Positions 6,403 through 10,458 of a stretch of 10,458 bases of DNA are shown one piece after another. Position 1 is the first letter of the stretch. Every line of letters begins with the position of its first letter. Under the pieces are notes generated by a model, which saw nothing but the letters and a program-made list of their open reading frames with translations, made no database searches and had not been told where the DNA came from. The translations under genes and the position numbers were made by a program. The stretch is from Pseudomonas sp. (lineage in GTDB: Bacteria; Pseudomonadota; Gammaproteobacteria; Pseudomonadales; Pseudomonadaceae). The stretch covers positions 1-10,458 of the forward strand of contig DPSI01000088.1 of NCBI GenBank assembly GCA_003527165.1, read 5' to 3'.

Positions 6403-6582
6403 ATGAACGACGCAAACAGCGGAACACCGTCCACCAATCCTGGCGATGAAGCTGTGCCAGGCACGCCCGGAACCGGCGAAAATATCTGTCCTGTATGCAA
6501 CGGCAGTGGCCGCAGCGAATCCGGGGAGTGCCAAAACTGCGGCGGCACCGGTAAGGTGATCCAGGGTATCGGCGGGGCCTGA
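6403..6582 (+). CDS. Small zinc-ribbon protein (DnaJ-type CxxCxGxG pair)
   Basis: A 59-aa protein too small to be an enzyme. Residues 1-26 are low in complexity and rich in P, G, T, S and N. Residues 29-51 hold two DnaJ-like motifs, CPVCNGSG (29-36) and CQNCGGTG (43-50), so four cysteines (29, 32, 43, 46) can bind one zinc. This resembles half of the DnaJ cysteine-rich domain, but no J domain or other partner domain is present. GGGA (6391-6394) lies 8 nt before ATG 6403. The stop is 30 bp before pncB on the same strand, so the two genes are probably co-transcribed. The function is unknown; a zinc-dependent accessory or nucleic-acid/protein-binding role would be inference. The gene is easily missed because of its size. 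Confidence 0.72.
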   Translation: MNDANSGTPSTNPGDEAVPGTPGTGENICPVCNGSGRSESGECQNCGGTGKVIQGIGGA

Positions 6583-6594
6583 TACCAGCCCCGC
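6572..6594 (+). other. Intercistronic hairpin between the zinc-ribbon gene and pncB
   Basis: GCGGGGC (6572-6578) and GCCCCGC (6588-6594) form a perfect 7-bp GC-rich stem around a 9-nt loop. It contains the stop codon of the zinc-ribbon gene and ends 7 nt before the pncB ribosome site AGGAG (6602-6606). No T tract follows, so it is not a normal terminator; it could stabilise or pace the dicistronic RNA. Confidence 0.4.
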
Positions 6595-6612
6595 AGTCCT
6601 CAGGAGCAGCCG

Positions 6613-7812
6613 ATGAGCGCCAGTATCTTTTCCGACCGCATCATTCAGAGCCTGCTGGATACCGACTACTACAAACTGACGATGATGCAGGCAGTGCTTC
6701 ATCACTACCCCAACGCAGAAGTCGAATGGGCCTTTCGCAGCCGTTCCGGGGAGGACCTGACGCCTTATCTGGACGAGATCCGCCAGCAGATCGAGGCGCT
6801 CGCCGAACTCCGAATCAGTCAGGAAGAGCTCGCTTTTCTCGACCGCATTCCCTACATGCAGCCGGACTTCATTCGTTTTCTCGGGCTGTTTCGCTTCGAC
6901 TTGCGTTACGTACGGGTCGAGCTCGAAGCTGGCGAACTGGTGGTTTACCTGCGTGGGCCCTGGCTCCATGTAATCCTGTTCGAGGTGCCGCTGCTGGCGA
7001 TCATCAGCGAAGTGCGCAATCGAGCCCGCTACCCGGACGTGAGCCTTGAGCAAGCCGAGGCTCGGCTCGACGAGAAGCTGCAATGGCTGCGCGGCGAAGC
7101 CACCGCTGAAGAGCTGGCAGGGTTCAATCTCGCCGATTTCGGCACCCGCCGACGCTTTTCCTTTGCGGTGCAGTCGATGGTCGTCGGGCGCCTGGATCAT
7201 GGGTTCCCCGGCAACTTCGTCGGCACCAGCAACGTTCATCTCGCCCGAACGCTGAACCTCAAGCCCATGGGCACCATGGCGCATGAGTGGATCATGGCGC
7301 ACCAGCAGCTGGGGCCCAGGCTCATCGACAGCCAGAGCGCGGCGCTGGACTGCTGGGCTCGCGAATATCGCGGCGCGCTGGGTATCGCCATCACCGATTG
7401 CATCACCATGGATGCCTTCACGGCCGACTTCGATCTGTACCTGGCGAAACTGTTCGACGGTCTGCGCCACGACTCGGGAGACCCAATCGAGTGGGCGGAA
7501 AAGGCCATCGCCCACTACCGCCGCCTAGGCATCGACCCGATGACCCGTCAGTTGGTATTTTCCGATGGGCTCGATTTTCCCAAGGCACTGCGGATCTATC
7601 GTGCTCTGGCCGGACGCAGCAACACCAGTTTCGGCATCGGCACCCAGCTGACCTGCGACATTCCGGGTGTCGAGCCAACCAACATGGTGATCAAGATGAC
7701 CAGCTGCAACGGTCAACCGGTGGCAAAGATCTCCGACTCGCCAGGCAAGACCATGTGCCGCGACGAAGCCTTCGTCGCCTACCTCAAACACGTGTATTCG
7801 GTAAAGAGCTGA
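6613..7812 (+). CDS. pncB: Nicotinate phosphoribosyltransferase
   Basis: A cytoplasmic NAD-salvage enzyme: nicotinate + PRPP + ATP give nicotinate mononucleotide. The product is 399 aa, the usual length for the E. coli PncB type. Seen in order: [20 protein letters not shown] (14-33), FRSRSGEDL (41-49), [12 protein letters not shown] (176-187), [20 protein letters not shown] (207-226) with H224 at the position of the phosphorylated histidine, then [39 protein letters not shown] and [10 protein letters not shown]. The start ATG 6613 has AGGAG (6602-6606) at a 6-nt spacing. It probably shares a transcript with the zinc-ribbon gene just upstream. No nadE or pncA is visible next to it. It converges with the diguanylate cyclase pseudogene, with 13 bp between the stops. 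Confidence 0.97.
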   Translation: MSASIFSDRIIQSLLDTDYYKLTMMQAVLHHYPNAEVEWAFRSRSGEDLTPYLDEIRQQIEALAELRISQEELAFLDRIPYMQPDFIRFLGLFRFDLRYVRVELEAGELVVYLRGPWLHVILFEVPLLAIISEVRNRARYPDVSLEQAEARLDEKLQWLRGEATAEELAGFNLADFGTRRRFSFAVQSMVVGRLDHGFPGNFVGTSNVHLARTLNLKPMGTMAHEWIMAHQQLGPRLIDSQSAALDCWAREYRGALGIAITDCITMDAFTADFDLYLAKLFDGLRHDSGDPIEWAEKAIAHYRRLGIDPMTRQLVFSDGLDFPKALRIYRALAGRSNTSFGIGTQLTCDIPGVEPTNMVIKMTSCNGQPVAKISDSPGKTMCRDEAFVAYLKHVYSVKS

Positions 7813-7825
7813 AGCACGCTTATTC

Positions 7826-9012
7826 TCAAGAGGCGGGCAACTCGGGCTGGGGCACTCCGGCCGCTTCGGCGCAGAGTCTGTTGCGCCCTGTGGTTTTTGC
7901 CAGATACATGCGTTGGTCTGCCAGCTCGAGCAGGTCACGGGGGTTCTCGGCAAAGTCGGCGCAACGCTCGGCCAGGCCAATGCTGGCGGTCAGGGTACTG
8001 CCGTCCGGGCGTACGCCTAGGCCATTACGAATCATCCGACTCAGCGCCAGACGAGCTTGCTCCAGATCGGTATCAGGCATGATCACGACGAACTCCTCGC
8101 CGCCCCAGCGCAACAAGGTATCGGTGCTGCGCAGGCTGGCCAGCATGTGCCGGCTGCAGTCACGCAACACCAAATCCCCAGCTTCGTGACCGAAGGTGTC
8201 GTTGATCGATTTGAAATGATCGAGATCGATAAAGGCCACCGCAAGGCCGATGTCATGACGTCGCGCCGTATCCCATTGCAGCTGGAGAATCTCCTGCCCG
8301 CTGCCCCGGGAAAATACCCCGGTGAGCGGATCACGAATCGCTTGGCGTACCAGCGCGATCATGAACGCCAGCTGGCTGAGGCTCGCCAGTGCCGTAACCC
8401 CGGCGATGAGGATCAGCAACCAGAAGCCACCAGCGAACGATGGCCAGTTCAATGTCGCGCAGGAAAGATACCCTGCCAGTGCCTGCGCCAGGAGCAGGAC
8501 GCACGCCATCACGATGTTTTCGACCAAGGTGAGCGGAAATATCGCCAGGCCGGCCATTAGCACAAACGGCAGGAAGGTATATCCCATCGCCACCACAGCA
8601 GAAAATTGCGTGAGCTGATACCCGCCCAAAAGCGTATGTGAAGCGATATAGAACGCCGTAGGTATGGCGAAAAGCAGCGCTATGGCACGGTAGGCATCAA
8701 ACAGATTGCCACTGGGTCGATATAGAACAGCAGGCACGCAAAGGCTGCGCAGGCGAGCAAGCGAAACGTCGCGAGACCGAGCCACAGCGGATAGGTGAAC
8801 ACCATCAGATCAATGAGCCCCCATACCGGGGTCAGCACTGCGAAGAGAAACGCGAATAGTCTGACGCGATTGACGATCAAGGTCGCACGACGCTGGGTGA
8901 GTAACATCGAATGACGATGCGGAATGACCAGCTTCATGAACTCTTCGGGTTTGAGTTCACTGGGCAGCAAAATAGCCAGGCGGCTTGTTAACAGGTCAAT
9001 CAAGGACGACAT
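7826..9012 (-). pseudogene. Membrane-anchored GGDEF diguanylate cyclase, split by one frame change
   Basis: Two overlapping minus-strand frames together make one protein of about 395 aa. The upstream part (9012 to about 8722) encodes a soluble N-terminus and the first membrane helices (FAFLFAVLTPVWGLIDLMVF, then ATFRLLACAAFACLLFY). The downstream part, in the -1/+2 frame, continues with RPSGNLFDAYRAIALLFAIP, more helices and a GGDEF domain. The cyclase domain looks intact: DPLTGVFSR, FIDLDHFKSINDTFGHEAGD, active-site GGEEF (8090-8104) and inhibitory RSTD placed five residues before it. The break lies at GATATA (8719-8724), where removing one AT on this strand would restore ...LLFYRPSGN. No ribosomal slippery heptamer is evident, so disruption or a sequencing error is more likely than programmed shifting. 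ATG 9012 has no clear Shine-Dalgarno; the Met at about residue 26 is an alternative start. An intact version would make cyclic-di-GMP at the inner membrane. Confidence 0.82.
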
Positions 9013-9300
9013 TTTTCGTGATCACTAAATAAAGGTTGATAAGGCTAGCCACGCCCGTGTCAGCCGCACCTGAATGGCGGCATTTTGCCATATAGCTCAA
9101 GCCATTGTTGGTTTCCTGCATATTCCCGATGCGGGCTCTAGGCACGGGCTATAAACCACCTGGCGCGCCGCTTGCCCCTACATTCGATACGGATTAATCG
9201 CTTCTGAGTTAGCGACCGATGCCGCAGATACCAAAGCACTTGGTCTCTTGAATTTGTAACAAATAGCTTCAAACGAAGCTTCCCCGATATAGCGAAACAG
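9013..9300. other. Gene-poor region between the two broken genes
   Basis: About 290 bases, locally less GC-rich than neighbouring genes. It should contain the promoter of the minus-strand diguanylate cyclase gene, but no clear -10/-35 pair was found. An 8-bp palindrome GTGATCAC (9018-9025) lies just before the ATG at 9012. ATGGC-N8-GCCAT (9073-9090) is a weak hairpin. From about 9208 one plus-strand frame is open into the autotransporter remnant but has no recognisable start, so the 5' end of that gene appears lost. Confidence 0.3.
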
Positions 9301-10005
9301 CGAGGCCAGTTGGCGGGTCTCAGCTGGGCCTGGCACAGAAGGCTCCGAACCGGCGATTCGGACCGAGACATTGCGCCGTTATCTGCCAAGTGGTTCGCCA
9401 GCTGTCTGCAGGATCGTTTTTGCTGACTTTCGGCGTCAGTACCGGCTACTTGGATCGCGCTTTGCTCTGGGCGTAGCGGAGCGCTCGAAAGGCACCACAG
9501 AAAGCCATGCTCTGGGGCGTATCGGCCTGGTCCAGCTTCAATCTGATGCAGATCGGTGATCCGCTGCTGCAGTTCAGCCCGTTTATAGGCGCCCGCTACC
9601 GGGAAGATGGAAGTAACGGCTACAGCGTGAAAAAAACTGACAGTTTTATGCATTGAGCTAACTAAATAGGAATCGGAACTCGACTCGCTGCGCCTGTCGG
9701 TTGGCCTGTTTGGCACCTATGCCCTGACGGAGCGCACCCGCCTTTTCGCCAGAATGGCCCGCGACGTCGGGCGACAGGACGAAGAGCGCGAACATCTGCG
9801 CAGGTCGGACGATGTGCAGTACGACAGCTTTGCGCTGCCAGGCGCCATTCCACCGGCGACCAAGCCCGTTCAGCTTGGGTATCGCGCCCGCTGCTGACGA
9901 CGGGGCTTAGCCTTCGCGTTCACTACAACGACCAGGCAACGCAACCGCAACCGCAACCGCAACCGCAACCAAGGAATCGACATGTCCCTGGCGCTGGACC
10001 TGTAA
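9301..10005 (+). pseudogene. Decayed C-terminal barrel of an EstA-like autotransporter
   Basis: Successive pieces in changing frames read as one outer-membrane beta-barrel: QLAGLSWAWHRRLRTGDSDR, then LLTFGVSTGYLDRA, FALGVAERSKGTTESHALG, LQFSPFIGARYREDGSNGYS, LRLSVGLFGTYALTERTRLF with ARMARDVGRQDEER, LTTGLSLRVHYNDQ, and the C-terminus QGIDMSLALDL with its stop at 10003-10005. The order and strand pattern match the translocator domain of GDSL-esterase autotransporters such as EstA. Frame changes occur at the T run 9417-9421 (one T short), about 9459-9461, the G run 9514-9517 (one G extra), about 9640-9670 (with in-frame stops), about 9885-9896 and about 9930-9941. The N-terminal esterase/passenger part is missing. 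The final residue is Leu rather than the usual Phe. The barrel reading is fairly sure; the EstA subtype is a weaker inference. Confidence 0.65.
9936..9970 (+). repeat. Hexanucleotide tandem repeat (GCAACC)n
   Basis: Five perfect GCAACC units (9941-9970) follow one shortened unit GCAAC (9936-9940). In the frame that reaches the autotransporter C-terminus they encode an Arg-Asn repeat placed just before the last strand; in the other frame they read Gln-Pro. Slippage by whole units keeps the frame, so the frame change here comes from a separate indel. Confidence 0.85.
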
Positions 10006-10034
10006 CCGCTAGCCCGCGTTTCGCTGACGTGCCC

Positions 10035-10064
10035 AGCCGCTGCGCTCATGTGCAGCGGCTTTTT
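10035..10064 (+). terminator. Rho-independent terminator after the autotransporter remnant
   Basis: AGCCGCTGC (10035-10043), an 8-nt loop, and GCAGCGGCT (10052-10060) form a perfect 9-bp stem followed by TTTT (10061-10064). An outer 8-bp inverted repeat, CGCTGACG (10022-10029) with CGTCAGCG (10071-10078), encloses it and reaches the stop codon of the minus-strand gene on the right. The T tract serves plus-strand transcription only. Confidence 0.85.
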
Positions 10065-10072
10065 GCCTGGCG

Positions 10073-10458
10073 TCAGCGCCGGTCAATCTGTTGCTGCAGA
10101 TTGGCGACCTGGCCTTGCAGCCCATTGATGGTGCGGGTCACCTGAGCGCGGAACGAATCGAATTCCGACGTATTGACGCCAGGCGTAGCTGCCGGCCGGT
10201 TGTCCAGTTCGCTGCGCAGAATCAGCACATCCTGTTCGAGCCGGCTGACCGCCTGGCTGGCGTCGCCTCGCTGCCTCAGCGCGGCGATATCCTTACTCAG
10301 CCCATCGACCCGGGCAGCCAGCTTGTCCAACCCGCCGATTTGGGTGGACAGCGTACTCAACTCATCCACCGATGCTTTCAGGCCAGCCATCGACGACTTG
10401 AGCGCCGCCTGTTCACCACCCACTTCCTTAACCGTCTCGGCGAGCGTTGCGGTAGTGG
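10073..10458 (-). CDS. Coiled-coil protein of unknown function, C-terminal part (5' partial)
   Basis: The frame is open to the right edge, so only the last 127 residues are visible. A GTG at 10423 is an internal valine rather than a persuasive start, because it has no ribosome site and the coding pattern continues upstream of it (TLAETVKEV). The sequence is almost entirely helical heptads: AALKSSMAGLKASVDELSTL, a second stretch LDKLAARVDGLSKDIAALRQ, and a third VSRLEQDVLILRSELDN. A short proline-containing hinge (PAATPGVNTSEF) precedes a final helix, FRAQVTRTINGLQGQVANLQ, ending QQIDRR. There is no enzyme motif, and no membrane segment in the visible part. Such a protein could be a structural or scaffold component; no family is claimed. 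It converges with the autotransporter remnant across a terminator. Confidence 0.7.
   Translation of the reverse strand, partial: TTATLAETVKEVGGEQAALKSSMAGLKASVDELSTLSTQIGGLDKLAARVDGLSKDIAALRQRGDASQAVSRLEQDVLILRSELDNRPAATPGVNTSEFDSFRAQVTRTINGLQGQVANLQQQIDRR

Noticed and set aside
6355..7515. A 386-codon open frame on the minus strand across pncB
   Set aside because: It overlaps two supported plus-strand genes and shows no family motif.
7287..8189. A 300-codon plus-strand frame spanning the end of pncB and the diguanylate cyclase
   Set aside because: It has an Arg/Ser-rich shadow composition and crosses two real genes out of frame.
8715..8730. Programmed ribosomal frameshift in the diguanylate cyclase gene
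   Set aside because: No X-XXY-YYZ slippery heptamer or evident downstream stem was seen, so an indel or sequence error is simpler.
9138..9716. A 192-codon minus-strand frame covering the autotransporter remnant
   Set aside because: The plus strand holds ordered barrel segments; the minus-strand product has no domain or ribosome site.
10130..10142. A further GGT-N7-ACC match
   Set aside because: A lone copy inside the coiled-coil coding sequence, with no sigma54 promoter nearby; expected by chance.

Overview
The window looks like chromosomal DNA from a GC-rich gammaproteobacterium of the Pseudomonas group, probably close to P. stutzeri. The signs are high-GC third codon positions, a ttuD-pyk gene pair, a flavohemoprotein gene followed by a ppyR-like gene, and Pseudomonas-type product sequences. 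This assignment rests on gene order and protein resemblance recognised by eye, not on a database search.

Layout. (1) Positions 1-2683 (+) hold the 3' part of ttuD (glycerate 2-kinase) and pyruvate kinase, two enzymes of one route: glycerate is phosphorylated to 2-phosphoglycerate, enolase makes phosphoenolpyruvate, and pyruvate kinase makes pyruvate. (2) Positions 2684-2973 are non-coding and contain a nested inverted-repeat element that could fold as a three-way junction. (3) A urea transporter (+, 2974-3861) converges with a 74-aa DUF2188 protein (-, 3864-4088). (4) Positions 4089-4358 form a dense control region for the flavohemoprotein gene: three GGT-N7-ACC palindromes of the NorR/FhpR type, sigma54-like promoter candidates, an ANR/DNR-like box and an 11-bp direct repeat. 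It is followed by fhp (nitric oxide dioxygenase) and a small membrane protein resembling PpyR. (5) A 58-aa KGG-repeat stress protein ends in a strong terminator. It is followed by a 59-aa zinc-ribbon protein and, 30 bp later, pncB (NAD salvage). (6) Positions 7826-10005 hold two broken genes. One is a membrane-anchored GGDEF diguanylate cyclase (-) split by one frame change. The other is the heavily frameshifted C-terminal barrel of an EstA-like autotransporter (+), with a GCAACC tandem repeat near its end. (7) After a terminator, the C-terminal part of a coiled-coil protein (-) runs off the right edge.

The most informative part is the nitric-oxide control region in front of fhp. Three well-spaced enhancer-type palindromes are visible without any regulator gene next to them, so the NorR/FhpR-type activator must be encoded elsewhere if the reading is right. 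The other notable point is the decay of two neighbouring biofilm- or surface-related genes. I see no CRISPR array, tRNA, rRNA, insertion sequence or convincing new multi-gene defence system here.
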